From CAVVSD01 sp963757125 (lineage in GTDB: Bacteria > Actinomycetota > Thermoleophilia > Solirubrobacterales > Solirubrobacteraceae): 64,000 nt of DNA. Position 1 is the first letter of the stretch, and each line of letters starts with the position of its first letter. The translations under genes and the position numbers were made by a program. Positions 23,227 through 32,240 of the stretch are shown here, one piece after another. The notes beneath the pieces are model-generated. The model was not told where the DNA came from. It made no database searches and saw nothing but the letters and a program-made list of their open reading frames with translations. The stretch lies in assembly GCA_963757125.1 (NCBI GenBank), contig CAVWQP010000006.1, forward strand, positions 1 through 64,000, given 5' to 3'.

Positions 23227-24888
23227 ATGAACGGCGTCCAGCTCGTCCTGGTCGTGCTCGGCGCGATCGTGGTGACCGCCTACGCGCGCCGACGAGAGCT
23301 GCAACCGCCGCTCGTGATCACCGTCCTGGCGTGCGCCGCATCGTTCATCCCGGGCACCCCGAGGCTCGAGCTGGAGCCGGACATCATCCTCTCGGTCCTC
23401 GTCCCGCCGCTCATCTACTCGACGGCGCTGGCGTTCTCGTTCACCTCGTTCGTGCGGCTCCTGGTGCCGATCCTGCGGCTCGGCGTGCTGCTCGTGGTCG
23501 CGACCGCCTTCGCGGCGGGTGCGGTCGCCGCCGGCGTCGTGCCGGCGCTGACGATGAGCACGGCGATCGTGCTCGGCGCGGCGATCGCCCCGCCCGACGC
23601 CGTGAGCGCCCTGGCCATCGGCCGGGAGCTCGGGCTGCGCCGCAACGTCCTCACGCTGCTGACCGGTGAGAGCCTCGTGAACGACGCGGCGGCGCTCACG
23701 TTGTTCACGGTCGCCGTCGCGTCCGTGACCGGCGCCCACTCGTTCATCGACGGGCCGATCCTGCTCTTCCTCTACGGCGCGGGGGTGGGGACGGCCGTCG
23801 GCGTGGGCCTCGCGGTCGCCGCCGTCCACGTCCGCGGGCGCCTGCGCAACCCGGGGCTGGAGACGGTGCTGGGGCTCGTCCTGCCGTTCGCCGCATATCT
23901 CTGCGCGGAGCACCTCGAGGCGTCGGGCGTCATCGCGGTTGTGGCGGCCGGGTTCGTCGTGGGCACGCGGGCCGCGCGCTTCGGCTACGAGACGCGCATG
24001 CAGGAGCGCCAGGTGTGGGACGCGCTCGTCGTCCTGCTCGAGGCGTTCGTCTTCGCCTACGTCGGCCTGCAGCTGCGGTTCGTGATCGAGGATCTGCAGG
24101 ACGCGGCAGCGTCGGTGTGGTCGGTGTTCCTCGGCGGGCTCGTCGTGCTGGCGGCCGTCATGGCCATCCGGCCGCTGCTCATCTTCGGCCGGGTCGGGGT
24201 GGGGCATCTCGTCGGCGCGGCCGCCACCGGGCCGGCGTGGCTCCAGCGGCGCAATGCCCGCCGCGAGGCGCACGGCAAGGCGCCGATCGTGCCACCCGAG
24301 CCGCTCTCGTGGCAGGAGGGCGCGGTGATCTCGTGGACCGGCATGCGCGGCGTGGTCACGCTCGCCGCGGCGGCCGCGATCCCGGCGACGCTCCCGGACG
24401 GCTCCCCGTTCCCGGGCCGCCCGGAGATCCAGGCGATCGCGTTCCTCGTCGCGGTCGGGACGCTGCTCGTGCAGGGCGCGACGCTGCCCTGGGTCATCGC
24501 GAGGCTCGGCGTCACGGACCCGGACGAGGAGGCGCGGCGCGCCGAGCGCGAGGAGGACGTCGCGATCGTCGCGCGCGATGCCGCCACCGACGTGTACCGG
24601 GACTTCCTGGCGTCGCCGCCCGACGGCGTCGACGAGGCGATCCTGCACCGCGCGGAGGAGCGCGTCCGGCGCGCGCGCGACATGGCGAGCGCCGCGGCGG
24701 AGATCGACGCGCGCGACGCGGTGGGGATCGTCGGCGGACTCATGCGCGACGTGATCGCCGCGCAGCGCCGGCAGGTCGTCGAGGAGCGCGACGCGGGCAG
24801 CCTCGACGACGAGGCGGTGCGCGAGTACCTCTCGCGCCTGGACCTCGAGGAGGCGGCGCTCATGTCCCGGATGAGCTCGCGGCTCTAG
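23227..24888 (+). CDS. Na+/H+ antiporter, CPA1 family
   Basis: A 553-residue cation:proton antiporter with about 12 TM segments in the first ~430 residues. Diagnostic CPA1 motifs are APPDAVSALAIGRELG and TGESLVNDAAALTLF, which carry the ion-binding acidic pair, and WTGMRGVVTLAAA near TM11. A hydrophilic, charged ~120-residue C-terminal helical tail follows. It exchanges Na+ or K+ for protons for pH or ion homeostasis. It ends 1 bp before the amidotransferase-like gene. Confidence 0.88.
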   Translation: MNGVQLVLVVLGAIVVTAYARRRELQPPLVITVLACAASFIPGTPRLELEPDIILSVLVPPLIYSTALAFSFTSFVRLLVPILRLGVLLVVATAFAAGAVAAGVVPALTMSTAIVLGAAIAPPDAVSALAIGRELGLRRNVLTLLTGESLVNDAAALTLFTVAVASVTGAHSFIDGPILLFLYGAGVGTAVGVGLAVAAVHVRGRLRNPGLETVLGLVLPFAAYLCAEHLEASGVIAVVAAGFVVGTRAARFGYETRMQERQVWDALVVLLEAFVFAYVGLQLRFVIEDLQDAAASVWSVFLGGLVVLAAVMAIRPLLIFGRVGVGHLVGAAATGPAWLQRRNARREAHGKAPIVPPEPLSWQEGAVISWTGMRGVVTLAAAAAIPATLPDGSPFPGRPEIQAIAFLVAVGTLLVQGATLPWVIARLGVTDPDEEARRAEREEDVAIVARDAATDVYRDFLASPPDGVDEAILHRAEERVRRARDMASAAAEIDARDAVGIVGGLMRDVIAAQRRQVVEERDAGSLDDEAVREYLSRLDLEEAALMSRMSSRL

Positions 24889-24889
24889 G

Positions 24890-25601
24890 ATGGACGGCGT
24901 GTCGCAGGACGAGCTGCGCGGTGTCGTGCTGCGGATGCAGGCCACGGCTCCGGCGGGACTTCTGGAGGGTTGGGCCGAGGCGCGAGGCATCGCGCTGGAC
25001 GTCATCGCGGTCGACGACGGGCCGCTGCCGCCGCCCGACGCCGAGCAGGCACGCCTTCGCGGTCGTGCTCGGGTCGGGCAAGTCGCTGGCGGCCGACCTG
25101 CCGCCGTGGGCGCCGGGCGTGCTCGACTGGCTCCGCGCGGCCGACGCCGCCTGCCTGCCCGCGCTCGGGATCTGCTTCGGCGCGCAGGCCATCGCCGCGG
25201 CGCTCGGCGGCTCGGTCCACCGCCTCGCCGCGCCGGAGATCGGCTGGATCGAGGTCGAGACGTCCGACGCGGAGCGCATCCCGTCCGGCCCCTGGTTGGC
25301 CTGGCACGAGGACGGCCTCACGCCCCCGCCGCTCGCGTACGAGCTGGCGAGCAACGCCGCGGGGACGCAGGCGTTCTGCCTCCGGCGGCACCTGGCCGTG
25401 CAGTTCCACCCCGAGGTGACGCCCGACATCGTCGAGGTCTGGGCGACGTCGCCGACGTCCCGGCTCGGCGAGACGGGACAGACGGTCGCCGGGCTGCGCG
25501 AGCTGTCGGAGGAGCAGGCGCCGGGTGCGGCGCAGCGCGCGGAGCGGCTGTTCGACGGCTTCGCCGCCCGTGCCGGCATCCCGCCGCGCGTCCCGCGCTG
25601 A
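24890..25601 (+). pseudogene. Class I glutamine amidotransferase-like protein, one frameshift
   Basis: Two overlapping frames encode a ~236-residue GuaA-type amidotransferase domain. The N-terminal ~52 residues (MDGVSQDELRGVVLRMQAT, to PPPDAEQ) are in one frame; the rest (HAFAVVLGSGKS, LGICFGAQAIAAALGG with the nucleophile Cys, VQFHPEVTPDIV with the catalytic His-x-Glu) is in another. A single extra G at about 25048-25049 restores continuity. The family includes stand-alone GMP-synthase-like hydrolases of unknown substrate. Because no catalytic residues are lost, a sequencing indel is as likely as inactivation. It begins 1 bp after the antiporter stop. Confidence 0.78.
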
Positions 25602-25677
25602 AGACGGGAGCCCGACGCACCTTTCCGGTGCGGTTACCCCCATGGCCGCTCCCCACCGGGTCGGGGAGGTTCGACGG

Positions 25678-27096
25678 ATGACCCAACGACACTGGACCCT
25701 CACCGTCGTCTGCGCCGCCACCGCGATGCTCATGCTCGACATCGCGGTCGTCAACACGGCGCTCTCCCGCATCGCGGAGGATCTCGACGCGGGCCTCGGC
25801 GGCCTGCAGTGGGTCGTCGACGCGTACACGCTCGCACTTGCCGCGACCGTGCTCACCTTCGGCTCGCTGGCCGACCGCTTCGGTCGTCGCCGGCTCTTCA
25901 CCGCCGGCCTGGCGTTGTTCACCCTCGCCTCCGCGGCGTGCGCCGCCTCCACCGGGATCGACGCGCTCGTCGCCGCGCGCGCCGTCCAGGGCGTCGGCGC
26001 CGCGATCATGTTCGCCGTCTCCCTCGCGATCCTCGCCGACGCCTTCCCGGGCGCGAAGGAGCGCGCCGGTGCACTGGCCGCCTACGGCGCGACGATCGGC
26101 GCCGCGTTCGCCATCGGCCCGCTCGTCGGTGGCGCGCTCACCAGCGGCCTGGACTGGCAGTGGATCTTCCTCGTGAACATCCCGCTCGGCATCGCCTGCA
26201 TCTGGATCACCCGCGTGCACGTGCGGGAGTCGCGCGATCCGCGCGCCCGTCGCGTCGACGTCCCGGGCCAGGTCGCCCTGGGCTCCGGCCTGTTCCTGCT
26301 CGTGCTCGCGCTGCTGCGCGGCAACGAGGAGGGGTGGGGGAGCACGCCGATCGTGGCCGCCCTGGCCGCCGCCGCGGTCCTGCTCGTCGCGTTCGTCGTC
26401 ATCGAGCATCGCGTCGAGGAGCCGATGCTCCCGCTCGGGCTGTTCCGCAACCCGAACTTCGCCGGCGCGCAGGTCGCGGCGCTCGCGATCTCGGCCACGT
26501 TCTTCGCGATCTTCCTGTACCTCACGCTGTACCTGCAGCAGGTGCTCGGGCTGTCCGCGATCGAGGCCGGCCTGGTCTACCTGCCCGCGACGATCGTGAT
26601 CTTCCTGGTCTCGGGCGCGACGAGCGCGTTGGGCGAGAAGATCTCCGCCCGCGTCATGGTCGCCGGCGGGCTGGCGCTCGTCGCGATCGGCATGGGCCTC
26701 ATGACGATCGCCGGGACCGACAGCTCCTGGACGGCCCTGCTGCCCGGCTTCCTCGTCGCCGCCGTCGGCACCGGGCTCTTCAACCCCGCGGTCACCGCGG
26801 TCGCGCTCGGGTCGGCCCCGATCGAGCAGAGCGGCCTCGCCGCCGGCGTGAACGACACGTTCCGCCAGGCCGGGATCGCGATCGGCGTGGCGGGCCTCGG
26901 CGCGCTCGTGCCCGCGCAGGCGGCGCTCGGAGGCGGCTCGGCGACCGAGTACGTCTCGGGCCTGCACGACGCCCTCTGGGTCGGCGGCGCGCTGGCGTTC
27001 GTGGGCGCGATCGCCGCGGCCGTCCTCATCCGCGGCGTCCGCGCGGCTGAGGCGCCGTCGGTCGACGTGCCCGAGGCGGCGCTGGCGGCGGCTTAG
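25678..27096 (+). CDS. MFS drug/proton antiporter, DHA2 (EmrB/QacA) family, 14 TM
   Basis: A 472-residue transporter. TM1 contains LDIAVVNTALSRIAEDL, the DHA2 motif D1. Motif A is SLADRFGRRRLF, and the antiporter motif C region is GAAFAIGPLVGG. The hydrophobicity pattern is consistent with 14 helices. Such proteins export drugs, dyes or metabolites using the proton gradient. ATG 25678 is preceded by GGGGAGG at good spacing. Downstream are two hairpins and the convergent flavin monooxygenase. Export of aromatic intermediates is possible from context but not shown. Confidence 0.9.
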   Translation: MTQRHWTLTVVCAATAMLMLDIAVVNTALSRIAEDLDAGLGGLQWVVDAYTLALAATVLTFGSLADRFGRRRLFTAGLALFTLASAACAASTGIDALVAARAVQGVGAAIMFAVSLAILADAFPGAKERAGALAAYGATIGAAFAIGPLVGGALTSGLDWQWIFLVNIPLGIACIWITRVHVRESRDPRARRVDVPGQVALGSGLFLLVLALLRGNEEGWGSTPIVAALAAAAVLLVAFVVIEHRVEEPMLPLGLFRNPNFAGAQVAALAISATFFAIFLYLTLYLQQVLGLSAIEAGLVYLPATIVIFLVSGATSALGEKISARVMVAGGLALVAIGMGLMTIAGTDSSWTALLPGFLVAAVGTGLFNPAVTAVALGSAPIEQSGLAAGVNDTFRQAGIAIGVAGLGALVPAQAALGGGSATEYVSGLHDALWVGGALAFVGAIAAAVLIRGVRAAEAPSVDVPEAALAAA

Positions 27097-27101
27097 GGCC
27101 G

Positions 27102-27188
27102 GAGCCCCGCTCGTGGCGTCTGGTGGCGCGGCGGGCGGGGCTCGGACAGCTCATCGAGGGCGGACGGGGGTGGGTGGTGACCCACCCC
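27102..27188. terminator. Two hairpins between convergent genes (likely bidirectional terminator)
   Basis: GAGCCCCGC (27102-27110) pairs with GCGGGGCTC (27135-27143), leaving a 24-nt loop. A tighter hairpin follows: GGGGTGGGT (27167-27175), loop GGTG, ACCCACCCC (27180-27188). Both lie in the 118-bp gap between the MFS gene and the convergent flavin monooxygenase, the expected place for a shared terminator. There is no U-tract, as is usual in very GC-rich actinobacteria. Confidence 0.6.
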
Positions 27189-27214
27189 ACCACTTGCCCC
27201 CGGGCCGCCGCCCC

Positions 27215-28468
27215 CTAGATCTTCGCCGGCAGCCCGAAGTGCACCTTGGCGTCCGCCACGTAGTGCAGGTCGTACTGGGCGCCGATGTGGGTCTTGTAGA
27301 CCGAGCCGTCGCGGTAGCAGCGGCCCAGGCGCGAGCCGCGGCGGGTCGCCGAGCTGCCGCTCGTCCGGAAGAGGATGTCGATCGCGTCGAAGGCGATCTT
27401 GCCCGCGTGCATCGCGATCCCGCGGATGCGCGAGTCGTCGGCGACGGTGAACGGCTCGCCCTGCTCCCAGCGCCGCGCGGCGTCCATGTACTGCGTCGCC
27501 GACGCGTCGAGCAGCGCCTCGGCCGAGTTCATCAGCACCCACGCCTCGCCGAACCAGCGCTGGTAGTCCGGGCTCTCGTAGCGCATCGTCTTCGGCGGCA
27601 GCAGCGTCGGGCGGGCGCGGATGATCTTCTCGTACTCGTCGAGCGCCGCCTTCGCCGCGCCCACCATCGGGGCGCCGAGACCGCCGTAGTAGATCGTCGT
27701 CGAGCGACCCAGGTACAGCGGGTTGTGGTGCAGCTGGTAGCCGGGGGTGCCCTCGGCGGGCATCTCGAAGTTCTTCCACTCGTACGGCTCGACGAGGTGC
27801 GTCGGCACGAACGTGCCCGTCACCTCGACCGAGTTCGACCCGGTGCCCTGGAGCCCGAGCTGCTGGCCGCCGCCCCAGTCGTCGAGGATCGTGTACTCGC
27901 CGCTCGGGATGACGCACGCGAGCGGCATCGGCGGCGCGTCCGGGTCGTGGGGGTTCGGGCCGATGGCCGTCGCGATGAAGTGCGTGGAGTGCGTGACGCC
28001 CGAGCAGTAGTCCCACTTGCCCTGCACGTGGTAGCCGCCGTCGACCGGCGTCGCCGTCCCGGTCGGCGCCGCGCGGTGCGGCGCGCAGAAGTGCCCGTCG
28101 GGGGCGAAGAGCTCGTCCTGCGCGCGCTGGGAGAACCAGGAGGCGATGTGCCAGATGTGATCCGTCGCCAGGCACAGCGACCAGCCGGTCGCGGCGTCGC
28201 CGTGCGAGATCTCGGTGATGAGCTTGATGAAGGTGTCGAGGCCGAACTCGTAGCCGCCGTACCGGCGCGGCTGCAGGGCGCGGTAGAACCCCGCGCGCGT
28301 GAACTCCTCGTGCAGCTCCTCGGAGTAGCCGCCGCGCGCCTCGCCGAGCGGCGCCTCCTCGATGAGCCGCTCGCGCATCGCGCGGGCCCGACCGATGAGC
28401 TGCTCGGGTGTCAGGTCCGGCTCCGGAACGGGATACAGCGTCCCGGTGGTCTCCTCGATGCCCGCCAT
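27215..28468 (-). CDS. Group-D flavin-dependent monooxygenase / acyl-CoA-dehydrogenase-like oxidoreductase
   Basis: A 417-residue protein of the acyl-CoA-dehydrogenase C-terminal (type 2) family that includes HsaA, HpaB-like and related two-component hydroxylases. Visible features are the N-terminal helical domain (FTRAGFYRALQPRRYGGYE), the flavin-side segment VDGGYHVQGKWDYCSGVTHS and the C-terminal helix ending FRTSGSSATRRGSRLGRCYRD. It is related to the proteins at 41480 and 61767, sharing the PRRxGGxE and GxWDYCSG-like motifs. A separate flavin reductase would be needed; none is recognisable nearby. The start codon lies in a perfect inverted repeat. Substrate, probably an aromatic, is inferred from context. 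Confidence 0.82.
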   Translation of the reverse strand: MAGIEETTGTLYPVPEPDLTPEQLIGRARAMRERLIEEAPLGEARGGYSEELHEEFTRAGFYRALQPRRYGGYEFGLDTFIKLITEISHGDAATGWSLCLATDHIWHIASWFSQRAQDELFAPDGHFCAPHRAAPTGTATPVDGGYHVQGKWDYCSGVTHSTHFIATAIGPNPHDPDAPPMPLACVIPSGEYTILDDWGGGQQLGLQGTGSNSVEVTGTFVPTHLVEPYEWKNFEMPAEGTPGYQLHHNPLYLGRSTTIYYGGLGAPMVGAAKAALDEYEKIIRARPTLLPPKTMRYESPDYQRWFGEAWVLMNSAEALLDASATQYMDAARRWEQGEPFTVADDSRIRGIAMHAGKIAFDAIDILFRTSGSSATRRGSRLGRCYRDGSVYKTHIGAQYDLHYVADAKVHFGLPAKI

Positions 28469-28479
28469 TGTCTGACAAT
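28467..28479. promoter_or_regulatory. 13-bp perfect inverted repeat over a start codon (candidate operator)
   Basis: ATTGTC-T-GACAAT is a perfect palindrome around a central T. It overlaps the ATG of the flavin monooxygenase (minus strand) and fills the 11-bp gap to the upstream gene. A protein bound here would block translation initiation or transcription elongation into the monooxygenase gene. No -10/-35 pair was recognised. The cognate regulator is unknown. Confidence 0.4.
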
Positions 28480-29240
28480 CTAGCCGACGGGCACCGGGCG
28501 GGTCACACGTCCGAGCAGGCGGGCGGCGAACGGCATCGGCCCGGAGTGCCAGACGTGGCGCTGCTCGTACGGCCATGCGTAGATCGGGCTGCCGGCGCGC
28601 ACGAGCTCGAGCAGGCGCGGCTCGGCGAGCTCGACGGCGGACCACTCGTAGAGCGCCTGCAGCCTGGGCACGATCACGGCGTAGTCGAGCATCCGTCCCA
28701 GGCGCTGCTCCTCGGCGACGTAGCGGTCCACGTCGCGGGCAAGCGGAAGCGGTCCGGGAGCACGCGGCGCAGCGACAGGAACGCGCCCGCCATCCCGACC
28801 CGTGGATCGCCGAGCACGCGTCCGAGCGGCGAAAGCCGTCCCAGCGCGAGCCGCGGCGCCCCGACGAGCGCGTGCGCGTAGAGCACGCGCACGAGCGCGA
28901 CGTTCATGAAGAACCGCTCCGGCGCGCTCTCCGCGTCCGCGAGATCGCGGTGCTCGAGGTACCCGGCGACGATGCTCGCGTTGTGCGCGCGGTACCAGTT
29001 GCGGCCGGTGGGCTCGGCGCCGAACGTCAGCCACAGGCGCACGGACTGCGACGACGGCTCGCCGGCCGGCCCGCCGAGCAGCGAGACGGTCTCGCACCCG
29101 TCGCGCAGCAGCCGCTCGTTGACCGCCCGCCACCACACGCTCCCGGGCGGGGTCGCATCGAGCGCGTTGAGGACCCCACGCCGCGCCTGCCAGCGCCCCT
29201 GCGCCTCGGCCCTCGCCAGCGCGCCGACCTCGTCGCGCAT
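28480..29240 (-). pseudogene. Uncharacterised conserved-looking protein, one frameshift
   Basis: Two frames join into a ~253-residue protein. It starts MRDEVGALARAEAQGRWQAR and continues to FLSLRRVLPDRF in one frame. It resumes as RDVDRYVAEEQRLGRMLDY and ends GRVTRPVPVG in the other. The switch is at about 28737-28739 and would be explained by one missing C in a CCCC run (coding strand). Trp-, Arg- and Tyr-rich segments (SVWWRAVNERLL, GRNWYRAHNASI) suggest a soluble helical protein; I recognise no family or active site. It lies 2 bp downstream of the zinc dehydrogenase and just upstream of the monooxygenase, so it is part of that operon. Confidence 0.6.
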
Positions 29241-29242
29241 CG

Positions 29243-30325
29243 CTATCCGTTCGGGAGCACCACGCCGGTCAGGTCACGCCGCTGCTCGGAGGCGAGCGCG
29301 GCGTCGTTGATCTCGTCGAGCGCGTACGTCCGGCTGATCACCGGCAGCGGATCCACGCGGCCCTGCTCGATCATCCGCGCGAAGAGCGGGATGTCGCGGC
29401 TCATCCACGTGTTGCCGCTCTGGCAGCTGCGCACGGTCCGGCCGCGCAGCGCGAGCATCACCGCGGGGAACGTGATCGTCGACGCCATCGTCTCCACGCC
29501 GGTGTAGACGACGGTCCCGGCGTTGCGCGCCATGTGGAACGCCTGCTCCATGGCGTCGATGCGGCCCGCGGCCTCGAGCGCGTAGTCGGCGCCACGCCCG
29601 CCGGTGAGCGCCCGCACCTGCTCGATCGCGTCGCCGTCGGCGGGGTCGACGAGGTCCGTCGCTCCGAGCTCGGCGGCGAGCGCCCGCCGTTCGGGCAGCG
29701 GCTCGACGGCGATGACCTGCGCCGCGCCGGCGACGCGCGCCCCCTGGATCATCCAGAGCCCGAGATGCCCGCAGCCGACGACGACCACGGACGAGCCCGG
29801 CTGCACCTCGGCCACGCGCATGACCGCGCCCAGCCCCGACACGACCCCGCACCCCATGAGCGCGAGCTGCTCGTCGGGCAGGTCGGAGTCCACGCCGAAC
29901 GCGAACACCTCCGGGATCTTGATCTGTTCCGCATACGTCGCCGTGCCGCCCGCGCGCACCTCGGTGCCGTCCGCGCGCGTCCCGACGAACCGCGGCGGCG
30001 CGCCGACGAGGCGCACGCACTGGTCGGAGCGGTGCCGCAGGCAGAAGTAGCAGCGGCCGCACTCCGGCGTCGCCGGGACGATCACCCGCTCCCCGACGCG
30101 GACGCGCTCGACGTGCGCGCCGGCCTGCTCGACCACGCCGACCGCGCTGTGGCCGAGGATCGCGGGCGGCACGACAGGCAGGTGCCCGTGCTGCATGTGG
30201 CAGTCGGTGATGCAGAACGCCGCGCCGCCCGTGCGCACGACGACCTCGTCGTCGGCGCACGGGTGCAGCTGCACGTCCTCGACGACGAACGGCGCGTCCT
30301 GCTCGACGAAGACCGCCGCCCGCAT
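29243..30325 (-). CDS. Zinc-dependent alcohol dehydrogenase, MDR superfamily
   Basis: A 360-residue MDR enzyme oxidising an alcohol with NAD(P). The catalytic zinc region is AAFCITDCHMQHGH with GHSAVGVVE; structural zinc Cys cluster is ECGRCYFCLRHRSDQC; the Rossmann motif is VVVVGCGHLGLW. It is closely related to the protein at 52540 (same N-terminus MRAA, PFVVEDV/I, similar C-terminal RRDLTGVVLP). ATG 30325 is 5 bp from the stop of the MetE-like gene, so they are co-transcribed. A side-chain or benzylic alcohol is a plausible substrate from context. Confidence 0.88.
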   Translation of the reverse strand: MRAAVFVEQDAPFVVEDVQLHPCADDEVVVRTGGAAFCITDCHMQHGHLPVVPPAILGHSAVGVVEQAGAHVERVRVGERVIVPATPECGRCYFCLRHRSDQCVRLVGAPPRFVGTRADGTEVRAGGTATYAEQIKIPEVFAFGVDSDLPDEQLALMGCGVVSGLGAVMRVAEVQPGSSVVVVGCGHLGLWMIQGARVAGAAQVIAVEPLPERRALAAELGATDLVDPADGDAIEQVRALTGGRGADYALEAAGRIDAMEQAFHMARNAGTVVYTGVETMASTITFPAVMLALRGRTVRSCQSGNTWMSRDIPLFARMIEQGRVDPLPVISRTYALDEINDAALASEQRRDLTGVVLPNG

Positions 30326-30330
30326 CGCGC

Positions 30331-31506
30331 TCAGACCGCCGCCAGGGCGCCCGACGCGATCTTGGCTCCCTGCGCCAGGGAGTCGAGCTTCGCCCACTGG
30401 ATCGACTCGTGGACGCGCTGGAGGTACGGCCCCTGCGCGAAGCCGCAGTCGGTGCTGGCGATGACGTTCTCCGGCCCGACCAGCCGTGCGATGCGCTCGA
30501 TCCGCTCCGCGACGAGCTCGGGGTGCTCGACGACGTTCGTCGCATGGCTGATGACGCCGGGCGCGAGGATCTTCCCTGCGGGCAGCTCCGTGTCCTCCCA
30601 CACCCGCCACTCGTGCTCGTGGCGCGGGTTGGCGTTCTCGAACAGGAACGTCTTCGCCTTGACCTGGAACATGAGGTCGAGGACGTCCTTCAGCGCGATG
30701 TCGCCCGTGTGCGGGCCGTTCCACGAGCCCCAGCAGACGTGGTAGCGGACGCGGTCCTCGGGGATGCCCTCGAGCGCGTGGTTCAGGGCGTCGATGCGCG
30801 GCTGCGCCCACGCCTTGTAGTCCGCCATCGTCCCCGGAGGCACGATGACGTCGTACATGAACGGGATGTACGCGTCGTCGATCTGCACGTACAGCCCGGC
30901 GTCGACGATCGCCTTGTACTCCTCGCGCAGCGCCTCGGCGATGCCCATGAGCGCGGCGTTCTCGGAGCCGTAGTGCTCGTCGATGAGGTTCGGGAAGCAG
31001 CTCGCCGGCGCGACGACCGGGAGGAAGCCCTCGGTGACGCCGTTGGCCGCCATCGCCGCCTTGAGGTTGGCGATGTCGCGGTTGATCGCGTCGCCGCCCG
31101 TGTACGTCACCTCGCCGACGCAGGCCCAGTCGCCGCCGGGCGACTCGTAGTCCTGCTCCTTCGCGAAGTACTCGGCGTAGAACTCGTGGAACCGGGCCCA
31201 GTCGGTCGGGTTCTCGTTCACGCTGGCGAAGTTCGCCTCGCCGGGCGGGTGCAGCCGCAGCTCGATGCCGCCGAGCCGCTCGTAGACGTAGTAGTTCCAC
31301 GCCGACTTGCCGTACTCGCCGTCGCTGACGATGTCGACGCCGACCTCCTTCTGCTTGGCGACGACGCCCTGGACGGAGCGTGCGAGGCACTCCATGTGGG
31401 CGGCCTCGTCGTAGGCGGGGTCCTTCTTGTCGAACTGGCGCAGGAATGCGATGAGCTCGTCGGGGCGGACGAGGCTCCCCACGTGTGTGGTCTGGATGCG
31501 TGCCAT
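30331..31506 (-). CDS. MetE C-terminal-like zinc methyl/alkyl transferase (paralogue 1)
   Basis: A 391-residue single-domain TIM barrel of the cobalamin-independent methionine synthase C-terminal family, beginning ARIQTTHVGSLVRPDE. The zinc ligands are present: His and Cys in YHVCWGSWNGPH, Glu in FLFENANPRHEHEW, Cys in STDCGFAQG. The N-terminal half of true MetE is absent. Families with this architecture include core methionine synthases and epoxyalkane:coenzyme M transferases. It is closest to the proteins at 36623 and 42709. ATG 31506 has a GGAGGAG site. It lies downstream of a GntR gene and upstream of the zinc dehydrogenase. Confidence 0.85.
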   Translation of the reverse strand: MARIQTTHVGSLVRPDELIAFLRQFDKKDPAYDEAAHMECLARSVQGVVAKQKEVGVDIVSDGEYGKSAWNYYVYERLGGIELRLHPPGEANFASVNENPTDWARFHEFYAEYFAKEQDYESPGGDWACVGEVTYTGGDAINRDIANLKAAMAANGVTEGFLPVVAPASCFPNLIDEHYGSENAALMGIAEALREEYKAIVDAGLYVQIDDAYIPFMYDVIVPPGTMADYKAWAQPRIDALNHALEGIPEDRVRYHVCWGSWNGPHTGDIALKDVLDLMFQVKAKTFLFENANPRHEHEWRVWEDTELPAGKILAPGVISHATNVVEHPELVAERIERIARLVGPENVIASTDCGFAQGPYLQRVHESIQWAKLDSLAQGAKIASGALAAV

Positions 31507-31540
31507 CGGTCTCTCCTCCTGAGGCGTTCGGGTTGGGACG

Positions 31541-32215
31541 TCAGTCCTGCGCGTCGCGCTCGAGGCGCTCGGCGACGCGGTCGACGGTGCGCGTGAGGTG
31601 ATCGCGGACCGCCTTGGAGGCGCGCGCCGGCTCGTTGGCCACGCACGCCTGCAGGATCTCGTGGTGCTCGACGTCGAGGTGCTCGACCGGGAAGTCGTCC
31701 GTGGCCCGGAAGATGTTCAGGTACGCGCTGGACGCGTCCCGCAGCCCGGCGATCATCTCCACCAGCCGGTCACGCCCCGAGCGTGCGTACAGCTCGGAGT
31801 GGAAGCGCTGGTTGAGCTCGAGGTAGGCCTCGGCGGGCGGCCCCGTGCGCATCTCCTCGAGCAGCGCCTCGAGCGGGGCGGCCCAGTCGGGCTCGAACCG
31901 CTCGGCCGCCTTGCCCGCCGCGAGCTCCTCGAGGGCGATCCGGATCTCGTAGTGCTCGCGCAGGTCGTCGACCGACGGCAGGAACACGACAGCGCCGCGC
32001 TGCGGGTGGAGAGCGACGAGCCCCTCCCGCTGCAGGGCGGCGAGCGCTTCGCGGACCGGCGTCGTGCTGACGCCGAGGCGTCGCGCGATCTCCACCTGTC
32101 GCAGGCGCTGGCCCGCGGGAAGCTCGCCGGCGACGATCTCCTGTCGGAGCCTGGCGGCGACGGCACCGGAGATCGTCCGGGGGCCGTCGAGGCCCGGCTC
32201 GAGCGTGGAGCTCAT
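31541..32215 (-). CDS. GntR-family regulator with FCD domain (paralogue A)
   Basis: A 224-residue FadR/VanR-type repressor. The N-terminal winged helix has RLRQVEIARRLGVSTTPVREALAAL; the C-terminal all-helical FCD ligand domain has the metal-site residues in YEIRIALEELA, NQRFHSELY and HHEILQA. It is a near-duplicate of the regulator at 33456 (shared STTPVREALAAL and LHPQRGAVVF), so the two probably recognise similar operators. It sits 35 bp upstream of MetE-like paralogue 1 and downstream of paralogue 2. The palindromic AATGTGCACATT elements are the candidate targets. Confidence 0.9.
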   Translation of the reverse strand: MSSTLEPGLDGPRTISGAVAARLRQEIVAGELPAGQRLRQVEIARRLGVSTTPVREALAALQREGLVALHPQRGAVVFLPSVDDLREHYEIRIALEELAAGKAAERFEPDWAAPLEALLEEMRTGPPAEAYLELNQRFHSELYARSGRDRLVEMIAGLRDASSAYLNIFRATDDFPVEHLDVEHHEILQACVANEPARASKAVRDHLTRTVDRVAERLERDAQD

Positions 32216-32240
32216 CGGCCGAGTATGCCCGAGGTCGCGG

